NCBI RefSeq assembly: GCF_004339745.1
Contig: NZ_SMGP01000002.1
Span: 1,860,001 to 1,924,000 of the forward strand
Length of the DNA stretch: 64,000 nucleotides
Origin: Paraburkholderia sp. BL9I2N2
Lineage (GTDB): Bacteria > Pseudomonadota > Gammaproteobacteria > Burkholderiales > Burkholderiaceae
Direction of reading: 5' to 3'
The notes under the pieces are model-generated. The model was not told where the DNA came from. It was given only the letters and a program-made list of their open reading frames with translations, and searched no databases. A program made the position numbers and the translations under genes. This document shows positions 8,492 through 15,697 of the stretch, piece by piece. Each line of letters begins with the position of its first letter. Position 1 is the first letter of the stretch.

Positions 8492-9070
8492 ATGCCTGAA
8501 GAATATGAAGTGCATGGTCCGCACGACCATGCCGTGGAACACGCCGGTCATCACGACGCGGATCCGTTTGCGAGCCGCATGGCCGTGATCACGGCGATCC
8601 TCGCGACGATCGGCGCGCTGTGCGCGTACCAGAGCGGCAACAGCGAAAACCTCGCGCTGTACTACAAGAACGAAGCCGCCATCAAAAAGACCGAAGCGTC
8701 GAACCAGTGGAACTACTACCAGGCGAAGGGCGAGAAGCAAAATCTCGCCGAGCTCGGCGCGGCGCTGTCCACCGGCAACACGGACGCGCATGCGAAATTC
8801 CTCGCCGACGTCGACAAATACAAGCAGCAGAAAGAGCCGATCCGCGCGAAAGCCGAAGCGATCGAAAAGGAAGTCGTCGATAACGACGCCCGCAGCGAAG
8901 CGTTGCTGCACGGCCATCATCGTTGGGCGCAGGCCACCACGCTGATTCAGGTGGCGATCGCCCTGTGCGCGATCACATTGCTGACTCGCAAGAAGTGGTT
9001 GCGCAATCTCTCGTTCGTGGTGGCGGGAGCGGGCGTGATCACCGGCGCGTTGGCGTTTTTCTCGGCTTGA
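8492..9070 (+). CDS. DUF4337-family membrane protein
   Basis: A 192-residue protein matching the DUF4337 pattern. A His/Asp/Glu-rich N-terminus (HGPHDHAVEHAGHHDADPF) is followed by a membrane segment (about residues 28-46), a soluble helical domain with NSENLALYYKNEAAIKKTEA and SNQWNYYQAKGEKQ, and two C-terminal membrane helices (about 140-190). The N-terminal histidine cluster could bind metal, but that is a guess. CGGAGAATCAG precedes the ATG. It stands alone, facing the end of the ECF sigma operon. No function is established for the family. Confidence 0.82.
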   Translation: MPEEYEVHGPHDHAVEHAGHHDADPFASRMAVITAILATIGALCAYQSGNSENLALYYKNEAAIKKTEASNQWNYYQAKGEKQNLAELGAALSTGNTDAHAKFLADVDKYKQQKEPIRAKAEAIEKEVVDNDARSEALLHGHHRWAQATTLIQVAIALCAITLLTRKKWLRNLSFVVAGAGVITGALAFFSA

Positions 9071-9189
9071 TGAGTGAAGCGCCGCGCGGCGCGAAAGAAG
9101 GAGTGCAGTGTGATTGATGGGTCCGCGGTTCGTCGCGTTGGGCGTGCGTCAGTTGATCCGGTAGCGGTTACGACGCTAAGACTCAAGGC

Positions 9190-10464
9190 TCAATGCGCGA
9201 TGCCGTGCGCGCGTTCGAGCAACAACTCGCGCTCGCGTGCATTGCGCGTCATCCCGGCGGCACGTTCGAACTCCGCGCGCGCTTCTTCCACGCGCCCGAG
9301 CTTCGCCAGCAGATCGCCGCGCACGCTCGGCAGCCAGTGGTAGTTCGCCAGCGCGGCATCGCTTGCCAGCGCATCGACGATCTCCAGGCCGGCCGCCGGA
9401 CCGAACGCCATGCCGACCGCCACCGCGCGATTCAACTCGACCACCGGCGACGGCGCCACTTGCGCCAGCGCGTCATACAACGCGACGATCTGCGTCCAGT
9501 CCGTATCGCTCGCGCGACGCGCACGAGCGTGACAGGCGGCGAGCGCTGCCTGCAACGCGTACGGGCCGCTGGCGCCGCCCAGCGCATGCGCGCTGTTGAG
9601 CGCGGTCAGCCCGCGACGGATCAGAAGCGGATCCCAGCGGCTTCGATCCTGATCGAGCAGCAGCACCGGACGGCCCTGCGCATCCGTGCGCGCATGCGTG
9701 CGCGAGGCCTGGATCTCCATCAGCGCGACGAGGCCGTGCACTTCGCTCTCGTCGGGCACGAGACCGCTCAGCACGCGGCCGAGCCGCAGCGCTTCCTCGC
9801 AGAGCGCGGGACGCATCCAGTCGTCGCCGGCCGTGGCCGAATAGCCTTCGTTGAAAATCAGATAGATGACCTGCAGCACCGAGGCGAGCCGCGGCGCGCG
9901 TGCGTCCGCCTGCGGCACCTCGAACGGCACCTTGGCCGCCGACAGCGTGCGCTTGGCCCGCACGATCCGCTGGGCGACAGTCGGCTCCGGCACGAGAAAC
10001 GCGCGCGCGATTTCGTCCGTGGTGAGGCCGCCGAGCAGGCGCAGCGTGAGCGCGACGCGCGCATCGGTCGACAACACCGGGTGGCACGCGGTGAACACGA
10101 GCCGCAGCAGGTCGTCGCCGATATCGTCGGCGCGGGCGGCATCGAGGGAATCGACGAAATCGGGCACGAGGTGAGCCTCCATCGCGTCGAGATCGTGACC
10201 CAGCTCCTGGCGCTTGCGGGCGTGCAGCGCTTCCTGCCGCAAGCGGTCGAGGGCACGGTTCTTTGCGGTCGCCATCAGCCATGCTCCCGGGTTGTCGGGC
10301 ACGCCGGCGTCGGGCCAATGTTCGAGCGCGGCCACCAGCGCGTCTTGCGCCAGTTCTTCGGCGAGCCCGACGTCGCGCACGATCCGCGCGACGTGGGCGA
10401 TGACCTTGGCGGATTCGATCCGCCAGACTGCCTCGATGGCACGGTGGGTGGCTGCCGTGGTCAC
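9190..10464 (-). CDS. ECF sigma factor, ECF42-like, with long C-terminal extension
   Basis: A 424-residue sigma factor. Region 2 covers about residues 8-80 (VRDVGLAEELAQDALVAALE) and region 4 about 115-170 (LLGGLTTDEIARAFLVPEPT). A DUF6596-type segment follows (about 185-285), then a helical TPR-like tail to the end. Instead of an anti-sigma factor, ECF42 members carry this extension and sit with DGPF/YCII genes, as here. The start is a GTG at 10464, four bases past the stop of the VOC gene, so the two are probably translationally coupled. In the ECF42 proteins studied, the C-terminal extension is required for activity. The signal is unknown. Confidence 0.87.
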   Translation of the reverse strand: MTTAATHRAIEAVWRIESAKVIAHVARIVRDVGLAEELAQDALVAALEHWPDAGVPDNPGAWLMATAKNRALDRLRQEALHARKRQELGHDLDAMEAHLVPDFVDSLDAARADDIGDDLLRLVFTACHPVLSTDARVALTLRLLGGLTTDEIARAFLVPEPTVAQRIVRAKRTLSAAKVPFEVPQADARAPRLASVLQVIYLIFNEGYSATAGDDWMRPALCEEALRLGRVLSGLVPDESEVHGLVALMEIQASRTHARTDAQGRPVLLLDQDRSRWDPLLIRRGLTALNSAHALGGASGPYALQAALAACHARARRASDTDWTQIVALYDALAQVAPSPVVELNRAVAVGMAFGPAAGLEIVDALASDAALANYHWLPSVRGDLLAKLGRVEEARAEFERAAGMTRNARERELLLERAHGIAH

Positions 10465-10468
10465 AGCC

Positions 10469-10876
10469 TCAGCCCGCCGTCTTGGCGTTCGGGTCCATGT
10501 GGATGAGCTCCCAGATGTGGCCGTCGATATCCTCGAAGCCGTGCCCATACATGAAACCATAATCCTGCGGCGCGCGCGGCACGGTGCCGCCGGCGGCGAG
10601 CGCTTTGGCGACCAGCGCATCCACCTCCTCCCGGCTTTCGCACGACAGCCCGACCAGCGCTTCCGTGCTCTCCTTCGGATCGCACAGCGACTTGCGAGTG
10701 AACGACTTGAACAGGTCCTTGACCAGCAGCATCGCGTAGATGTTCTCGCCGAGGATCAGACAGGCCGCCTGTCCGTTCGTGAATTGCGGTTCGAAGCTCA
10801 AACCGATCGCGCTGAAGAAGGCTTTCGATCGTTCGAGGTTGTCAACCGCGAGATTGACGTAGATCTGCTTATGCAT
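10469..10876 (-). CDS. VOC-family (glyoxalase/bleomycin-resistance fold) protein
   Basis: A 135-residue single-module VOC protein with paired beta-alpha-beta-beta-beta repeats. MHKQIYVNLAVDNLERSKAF opens the first, and DIDGHIWELIHMD closes the second with the family's metal-ligand glutamate region. PhnB-like and extradiol-like members of this type may bind small ligands without catalysis. It is the penultimate gene of the minus-strand sigma-factor cluster and ends four bases before the sigma factor's GTG. VOC proteins are frequent partners of ECF sigma factors with YCII genes. The substrate is unknown. Confidence 0.87.
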   Translation of the reverse strand: MHKQIYVNLAVDNLERSKAFFSAIGLSFEPQFTNGQAACLILGENIYAMLLVKDLFKSFTRKSLCDPKESTEALVGLSCESREEVDALVAKALAAGGTVPRAPQDYGFMYGHGFEDIDGHIWELIHMDPNAKTAG

Positions 10877-10969
10877 GATGGAGTCCAGTGATCGGGTTGT
10901 GGTTCGGACGGCTTGGGCGCTTCGCGCTCAGTGCGAGCGTTGCGCCGCTCCGGCCGCCACGCACCGTGT

Positions 10970-11497
10970 TCAACTCGCTTCGGCGAGCGTTTTCAGATTG
11001 TTCAGGCCGTCTTCGAAATCCTTGCCGACCATTCTGTCCATGTTGAAGAACACCTGAACCAGCTTCGACATGAACGGCGTGGGTCCGTGCATCGCCCAGG
11101 TCACTTCCGTCGCGCCCGCTTTAGGCTTCAACGTGAATTCGGCCATGTTGTGCGCTTCGAACGGCTTCAGAAAATCGAGGTTGAACGTCACGCTCGAGGG
11201 CACCGCCGTATCGACGATCTCCATTTGCCCCACGCCGACCTTTTCGCTTTGCCACGCATAACGCGCGCCCTTGCCGTTCGGCGTGCCGCTATAGGTGCCT
11301 TGGGCCGCGGGGTCCTTGCGCAGAAACGGATTCCACAAGTTGAACTGGTGGAGATTGTCGATCAGCGCATAAATCCGCTCGGGCGGCGCCTGAATGCGCA
11401 CGCTGCGTTCAATGCGAAAGGTGTCGGGCCGAGTCGCCGCGTAGACCAACAGCAGGCCCACGGCCGCAACCACGGCAATCAGCATGGTCTTGAGCAT
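10970..11497 (-). CDS. SRPBCC-family protein with N-terminal membrane anchor
   Basis: A 175-residue protein. One N-terminal hydrophobic helix (MLIAVVAAVGLLLVYAATRP) is followed by an SRPBCC/polyketide-cyclase-like helix-grip domain (about residues 28-170). The domain shows IERSVRIQAPPERIYALIDN at its start and AGATEVTWAMHGPTPFMSKL near the end. SRPBCC proteins hold hydrophobic ligands in a deep pocket. It lies 44 bp downstream of a YCII gene and 93 bp upstream of the VOC gene, inside the ECF42-like cluster. AHA1/SRPBCC genes are common neighbours of such sigma factors. The ligand is unknown. Confidence 0.85.
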   Translation of the reverse strand: MLKTMLIAVVAAVGLLLVYAATRPDTFRIERSVRIQAPPERIYALIDNLHQFNLWNPFLRKDPAAQGTYSGTPNGKGARYAWQSEKVGVGQMEIVDTAVPSSVTFNLDFLKPFEAHNMAEFTLKPKAGATEVTWAMHGPTPFMSKLVQVFFNMDRMVGKDFEDGLNNLKTLAEAS

Positions 11498-11541
11498 GAT
11501 GAATCCTTCGATAAAGCCGGAGCGGGCTTCGCGTTCCCGCC

Positions 11542-11955
11542 TTAGCGCTTGCCCGCGTCCAGTTCACGGAACCGGTCCAACTCGGGGCTCGGTTCGAAGT
11601 CGTCGAGTTCGAACAATTGACGCACTTCGATTTCGCCATCCGCTTGCTCGCCGAACGGCGCCGGAAAGCGCCGCGCCCATTCCATGGCTTCTTCACGCGA
11701 GCGCACCTGGATCAGCGTGTAGCCGGCAATCAGTTCCTTGGTTTCCGGAAACGGACCGTCGATCACGGAGCGCTTGCCGCCGCTGTAGCGAACCCGCCAG
11801 CCTTTCGAACTCGGTTGCAGGCCGGTCGCGTCGAGCAGCACGCCGGCCTTGGCGAGCTCTTCGTGGTACGCGCCCATCGCGGCCATCAGGGACGCTTCCG
11901 GCATCTCGCCGGCTTCGCTGGCAGCGGTCGCTTTTACGAGGATCATGAATCGCAT
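11542..11955 (-). CDS. YCII/DGPF-domain protein
   Basis: A 137-residue protein with the YCII-related (DGPF) fold, a small ferredoxin-like alpha-beta barrel. Visible hallmarks are MRFMILVKA at the start, the eponymous motif as VIDGPFPETKELIAGY, and the closing strand GEIEVRQLFELDDF. The ATG at 11955 is chosen over the open frame to 12048, because a promoter-like element lies in that extra stretch. The function of DGPF proteins is not established; they are the hallmark neighbours of ECF42 sigma factors. This is the first gene behind the internal promoter candidate. Confidence 0.87.
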   Translation of the reverse strand: MRFMILVKATAASEAGEMPEASLMAAMGAYHEELAKAGVLLDATGLQPSSKGWRVRYSGGKRSVIDGPFPETKELIAGYTLIQVRSREEAMEWARRFPAPFGEQADGEIEVRQLFELDDFEPSPELDRFRELDAGKR

Positions 11956-12020
11956 CGCCGTTACTCCTTTGTCGTTCTGAGAGGGAGCGCCGCGCCCGTG
12001 GGCCGGCTTCTTACTCACAC

Positions 12021-12047
12021 GACGAGCAACGCACAGCCGGATCGACA
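12021..12047 (-). promoter_or_regulatory. Candidate ECF42-type promoter
   Basis: Read on the minus strand, TGTCGA (12047-12042) is followed after 17 bases by CGTC (12024-12021), 66 bases before the YCII start codon at 11955. The ECF42 promoters I recall from published work have TGTCGA at -35 and a CGA/TC-type -10. The match is exact, but single-site evidence is limited. Confidence 0.55.
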
Positions 12048-12105
12048 CACTCGCCGATCCGCCAGGGAAAACCCCGAGAACACATGCTGCCGATGCGCGA
12101 ATCGG

Positions 12106-12459
12106 CTAGAGGAAACAAGGTCCGAGCTTGCGGACCTCGACCGTGCACCACGTTGCCGCCGGGCAGGTCTGCGCTATCGCCACGGCTTCTTCACGGGTTT
12201 CGCAATTGAGGAGAAAGAACCCGCCGACCATTTCCTTGGCTTCGGCGAACGGGCCATCGAGCAGTTTCGGCTGGCCGTCGCGCACCTGAACGCGCACGGC
12301 GTCGTTCAGCGAAGTGAGCGATTCGACCGCGACCAGTTTGCCGCGCTCTTTCAGGTCGGCGGCGAAACGGACCATCTGGTCATAGACTTCGCGGCCCGCA
12401 GCTTCACCGCGTTCAATGCGTTGATCCGGGGGTTCGACGATGAGCAGCATATAAGACAT
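12106..12459 (-). CDS. YCII/DGPF-domain protein
   Basis: A 117-residue second member of the YCII/DGPF family. It starts MSYMLLIVEPPDQR and carries the motif LLDGPFAEAKEMVGGFFLLN, where the family has its invariant Asp-Gly-Pro-Phe. Its sequence differs strongly from the copy at 11542, so the two are paralogues rather than a recent duplication. The ATG at 12459 gives the normal family length; the open frame continues to 12699 in unlikely sequence. It is the most upstream gene of the minus-strand cluster, 150 bp before the next YCII gene. The promoter candidate lies in that gap, so this gene may have separate control. Confidence 0.87.
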   Translation of the reverse strand: MSYMLLIVEPPDQRIERGEAAGREVYDQMVRFAADLKERGKLVAVESLTSLNDAVRVQVRDGQPKLLDGPFAEAKEMVGGFFLLNCETREEAVAIAQTCPAATWCTVEVRKLGPCFL

Positions 12460-12877
12460 GGCGTCTCCGATTTGATCGCGCCGCAGACGTGAACGCCCTG
12501 GAGGCGTATGAAGGCAAAAACGCGCTTGCGGTGAGTTTGCGAGAGGCAGTCTAACAAGCATGAAAGCCTCCGGCAAACCTGACCCGGCGCTGGCGCGGCG
12601 GTCAATCGGACGTCTTACGGAGACTCGTAATATCCAAACGACAGGGGAATCGTTTTTTACCGTGCGACACGATATCGCCGCATTGAAATATTCCCGCAAT
12701 GCGCTGAGGACCGCGGCGAAATTGCCGCTCGCTTTACCGCGTTGACACCCGCAAATAATCGGCCTTCAATCTAACGACGATGCACGGTCCAGATTGTTCG
12801 TAATCGGCAGCAAAATCTGCCCGCAAAAAGATGGCCGATTCACAAGCAATCGAATGATCAGAGCAGCGGGGAAAATC
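12460..12877. other. Intergenic, 418 bp, no gene seen
   Basis: Nothing with coding character is visible on either strand. A one-mismatch version of the ECF42 -35 (TGTCGT on the minus strand near 12640) has no convincing -10. The right half is more AT-rich than the surroundings and probably contains the promoter for the small lipoprotein at 12878. Confidence 0.5.
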
Positions 12878-13000
12878 ATGCATCGATCGTTAGTGCGCAC
12901 CGGCATTGCCGCCATCGTGGCCTTGGCCATTTTCCAGTGCAGCGGGTGCGGCGGTGGTGGCTCCAGTTCCAGCAGGACGGGTTCGCCTTCTACGATTTAA
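12878..13000 (+). CDS. Mini-lipoprotein, 40 residues, possibly truncated
   Basis: A short frame with a basic start (MHRSLVRTG), a hydrophobic stretch (IAAIVALAIF) and a cysteine followed by a Gly/Ser run (QCSGCGGGGSSSS), which resembles a lipoprotein signal with a flexible linker. The frame stops 15 residues after the linker. Larger Burkholderia lipoproteins begin this way, so this may be a truncated remnant. The lipobox is poor, because IFQC and CSGC lack the usual Gly or Ala before the Cys. AGCGGGGAAAATC precedes the ATG. The minus-strand terminator at 13051 lies just beyond. This call is tentative. Confidence 0.4.
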   Translation: MHRSLVRTGIAAIVALAIFQCSGCGGGGSSSSRTGSPSTI

Positions 13001-13050
13001 AGGCGTACAACGATTAGCACTGTTCCTTGGCACGCGCATGCGGCCGAATA

Positions 13051-13075
13051 AAAAAAACGCCCCACTGGGGCGTTT
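13051..13075 (-). terminator. Rho-independent terminator
   Basis: CGCCCC (13058-13063) and GGGGCG (13067-13072), extended by A-T pairs, form a hairpin with a three-base loop. On the minus strand it ends in a run of seven or more T. It terminates the gene at 13116-13589. Confidence 0.85.
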
Positions 13076-13115
13076 CATCTGCGCGTATGAGAAAGAAGAA
13101 ACCCGTGCGTGCGGT

Positions 13116-13589
13116 TCAGACCGCCGCTTCCGCAATCGCCTGGACCTGCGCGGACCGCATCAATCCTTCGATCATTCTCGCTTCCGCACTAGCAATCTCG
13201 CTCAACGATGCCACGGAGAGTTGGCCGTCGAGAATCGCCAACGCCGTGCACAGGCGGGCGTATTCGCCGTCTTGCAGGGCCCACGCGCCTTCGTCGTGTT
13301 CGCGAGCGTCGAGCTGAACCATCGCCGCATGCGCGCTTTCGATGTCGGACAACACGTCCTCGCCAAGTCCGAGGCGCGCAAGTTCTTGCGACACCAGCAA
13401 ATGCCGGCTCAAGGTCATATGCAGGTTCCGCGAGCCGTGGCCGTGCCGGAATGCATCGAGGGCGGCGTAGCACTGCAGAAGCATCGCCGACGTAACCGGC
13501 TCATGGGCGGTGCGGCTATAGGTCAACGCGCGCAACAACGGGGACATGGCCGACTGGTTGTGCTTGCGGACTCGCGATTTACTGGACAT
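13116..13589 (-). CDS. Conserved-looking hypothetical protein
   Basis: A 157-residue soluble, mostly helical protein that I do not recognise. It starts MSSKSRVRKHNQ with a basic tail, and the remainder is Ala/Leu-rich without membrane segments, signal peptide or catalytic motif. The start is well supported: AAGGAGG lies ten bases before the ATG at 13589. A strong terminator follows directly downstream at 13051-13075, so this is a single-gene transcript. Similar short helical proteins with basic N-termini in Burkholderia are sometimes annotated as Fis-like regulators, but I see no helix-turn-helix to support that. Confidence 0.7.
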   Translation of the reverse strand: MSSKSRVRKHNQSAMSPLLRALTYSRTAHEPVTSAMLLQCYAALDAFRHGHGSRNLHMTLSRHLLVSQELARLGLGEDVLSDIESAHAAMVQLDAREHDEGAWALQDGEYARLCTALAILDGQLSVASLSEIASAEARMIEGLMRSAQVQAIAEAAV

Positions 13590-13884
13590 ATCGGTTCAAC
13601 CTCCTTCTCTAACTCTCGGCTTCGCCACCGAATTCTTCTGCTCTCCGGTGGCAAACGCCGCCGATACGCCGGCGGCTTGACAGGCCCTGATGTGAGTCTG
13701 TGCAGCCATCATCGCAAGCAACTATTAAGACAGACTTAAACGACTTCAAGTCCGGTTTGTATGAAGCATCTCATACTACGCGGCCGGCCGGCTGTTCGAT
13801 GCCGCCCAAAAGCGCACAGCGTAGCGCAACGCTGGCATATCGGTTCGAACTTGCCAATTGCAAGTCGCGTCACGTGTCACGACG

Positions 13885-13917
13885 AAAAAAAACCCTGTTC
13901 CCGCGAGGGAACAGGGT
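13885..13917 (-). terminator. Strong orphan terminator
   Basis: CCCTGTTCCC (13893-13902) and GGGAACAGGG (13907-13916) are perfect 10-bp arms around a four-base loop. On the minus strand they are followed by eight T. No protein gene on the minus strand ends here, so the hairpin probably closes a non-coding transcript. The plus-strand side has no T-run. Confidence 0.8.
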
Positions 13918-13970
13918 CTGACAGGATGGAACAGTCGTACTCGCGCGTGGATGCTTGCCGACCTATACCC

Positions 13971-14046
13971 ACCGCAAACTAAAAAGCTGTTAGTACTTGA
14001 ACTACATCTGCTAAAGCTGTGTTGCTTGAACTACCACCGCAAATAA
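13971..14046. repeat. Imperfect direct repeat cluster
   Basis: On the plus strand ACCGCAAA occurs at 13971 and 14036, CTAAA(AA)GCTG at 13979 and 14011, and CTTGAACTAC at 13996 and 14025. The elements repeat in the same order with a few bases inserted or lost. They lie within the candidate small RNA. Confidence 0.6.
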
Positions 14047-14050
14047 AACC

Positions 14051-14618
14051 GTGCTGCCTATATTGCTGCTGCAAAAAACATTCGTTACGGAACTGCTCAC
14101 TGCAATCACAGCCGGGTCCTTTGCCTTCAACATCGCCTGGCTGCAACCCCCTGCTGATTCACGCGCAAATTACATGGATCGCGCGCCGTTTGCATTGCTT
14201 CGACTACCTACTGCTTTACTGCCCTGCCGCGTTCGACAACCGCGGCAAACTGCCATCAACGGTACGGTTCAAAACAACGCGGGGGGAAGACCGCGTCGAT
14301 GGGGCTCGGTGATTTGTCGCTCCATGGAAAACAGTGTATTCCGGCACCTGAGAATGCAATTGGGCGAAGCGAAGGGATTTGACAGGCCAGTTTGGCGAAT
14401 CGGCGTAACAGGCCGATTTCCTCAGAGGTGAGCGGCGCGCAGCCTGCGCCGCCACGGCGATACGCGCGGTTATTTACCGCGCCGATACGTAGTCGGCGGC
14501 CTCAGCTGGGCGGCCGAAAAGCGCCGATCGGATCGGCAACGACGCGAGCGACGGCCCCGTCACCGTCGCTCGCTGAACTTTGAGCATGTGCGCTTGCAAG
14601 ACGAGCAGCCTAAACTCA
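14051..14618. other. Gene-poor segment with an inverted repeat
   Basis: No credible coding frame. The left part is AT-rich compared with the window, and the right part returns to high GC. At 14544-14554 and 14563-14573, GCGAGCGACGG and its exact complement form an 11-bp stem with an eight-base loop. It lies beyond the end of the DUF1488 gene and may be its terminator, although no T-run follows on the minus strand. Confidence 0.5.
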
Positions 14619-14891
14619 TCAACCCCGGGCGGCGAAATCGCTGATCGTCAGCAGCACTTTTTCGCCGGGACGCGCGAGCATTTTTCTTTCCGCCACAGCG
14701 GTAATGCGTTTGCGCCCGTCCGCGAACGTCTTCAGTACGCGTTCCTCGCCGGCGTCGCGTTGCAACCAGAAATGCTGTTCCAAGGCCTCACGCGTGACGG
14801 CGCACTCGAGATCCCGTCCTCGCGTCGAAAGCTGGAAAATCACCGCGCGTCCGTCTGCCGAGACGCTTGGTTCAAGCTCGATAATCTCCAT
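14619..14891 (-). CDS. DUF1488-family protein
   Basis: A 90-residue small soluble protein matching DUF1488. It opens MEIIELEPSVSADGRAVIFQ, continues with the beta-strand pair carrying the Cys (LECAVTREALEQHFW), and ends ERKMLARPGEKVLLTISDF. The ATG at 14891 gives family length; the frame upstream to 14999 is Phe/Lys-rich and probably untranslated. DUF1488 proteins occur widely in Burkholderiales and Rhizobiales with no known function. The gene is isolated, with gene-poor sequence on its 3' side and a hypothetical gene 144 bp upstream on the same strand. Confidence 0.78.
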   Translation of the reverse strand: MEIIELEPSVSADGRAVIFQLSTRGRDLECAVTREALEQHFWLQRDAGEERVLKTFADGRKRITAVAERKMLARPGEKVLLTISDFAARG

Positions 14892-15035
14892 GGCCCACCT
14901 CGCAAAGTTCGTTAAGCCGCTCGCCGTCTTGAACGAACGACACCGAAAAAAACTGAATACAAACGCGAAACCGCGCGTCGAGTTCTTTTGACTGACCAAT
15001 ACACGCTATCGCGCCACAGCCATGCTCACTGTGCG

Positions 15036-15320
15036 CTAGACCACCGTCGAGTGGGCCGAAGCATGCGCGCTCAACCGGCGCGGACGTTTCGCGCAGAACT
15101 CATGCAGCAGTGCGTTTAATCCTTCCGTCATGGCTTGCGTGCCGCGCCGGGCGCCTCGCGACGCGGACGAAAGCGCGAACCAGGAATGCGGCGGCCGAAG
15201 CTCGTGGCACGTGCCGCGCGCATCGAGAAAGCGCAGACAACCGGTATCGGGATAAAAGACGAGCGTCATCGCGTCGCCGTCGACCCCGTGCGTGACCGTA
15301 TGTGGTTTCGTATTCAGCAT
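15036..15320 (-). CDS. Hypothetical protein
   Basis: A 94-residue frame I do not recognise. The middle, TLVFYPDTGCLRFLDARGTC, reads like an ordinary beta-rich small protein, and the last 30 residues are basic and Ser/Ala-rich. The ATG at 15320 is chosen because upstream sequence in the same frame (to 15614) is arginine-rich and looks like non-coding GC-rich DNA. There is no clear ribosome-binding site. It may form a transcript with the DUF1488 gene 144 bp downstream. Treat it as a possible gene. Confidence 0.42.
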   Translation of the reverse strand: MLNTKPHTVTHGVDGDAMTLVFYPDTGCLRFLDARGTCHELRPPHSWFALSSASRGARRGTQAMTEGLNALLHEFCAKRPRRLSAHASAHSTVV

Positions 15321-15697
15321 TTTCGTTGTTATGCCAGGTTGGCGTCGTTCCTCGGCGGCTCGACGTTCGAACCCGCACGCGCCAGCAATTCGCGGATAAG
15401 GCAAAAGCAAAGCGCATGCCAATGAGCACCAAACACGTCGCGCGAAACGTCGCGAGCGCACCGCAAACCGACGACACGACGCCTTCGGCACACCGCAAAC
15501 GCCGACCGCGTCTGAATCGGCGCACGCGGCAGCGCGCGAATCCGTCATAGCGCGGACCATCGGCCGACGGCGTCGGCACGACCGGCGAACAGCAAAGTCG
15601 AGAGGCGCAAACATAACCGCGTGGTAAAAAAGCGCTGCTGGCGCGACAATTCACGGCCATTCTTACTAGCCGCCGGCACGCCGGAAACGTTACCAAC
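15321..15697. other. Intergenic, 377 bp, nothing recognised
   Basis: No frame with coding character on either strand; the open frames present are arginine-rich. It presumably holds the promoters of the divergent hypothetical gene and of the acetyltransferase at 15698. I could not identify either with confidence. Confidence 0.4.

Larger units (their letters stand above)
13885..14050 (-). ncRNA. Candidate small RNA with repeated segment
   Basis: An AT-rich stretch upstream of the orphan terminator has no open frame of useful length on the minus strand: its only internal ATG is followed at once by a stop codon. It contains the sequence GTAGTTCAAG twice (complements of 13996-14005 and 14025-14034), each near CAGCTTT. 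A weak -10-like TATAGG lies on the minus strand around 14060, without a clear -35. A transcript of about 165 bases ending in the eight-T run would fit a trans-acting small RNA with two identical seed-like regions. The 5' end is a guess. Confidence 0.35.

Noticed and set aside
12560..12745. Open plus-strand frame of 61 codons upstream of the mini-lipoprotein
   Set aside because: No ribosome-binding site, no motif and no support from composition; considered chance.
13971..14046. Repeats considered as a CRISPR array
   Set aside because: Only two copies of each short element occur, with different spacing and no cas genes nearby.
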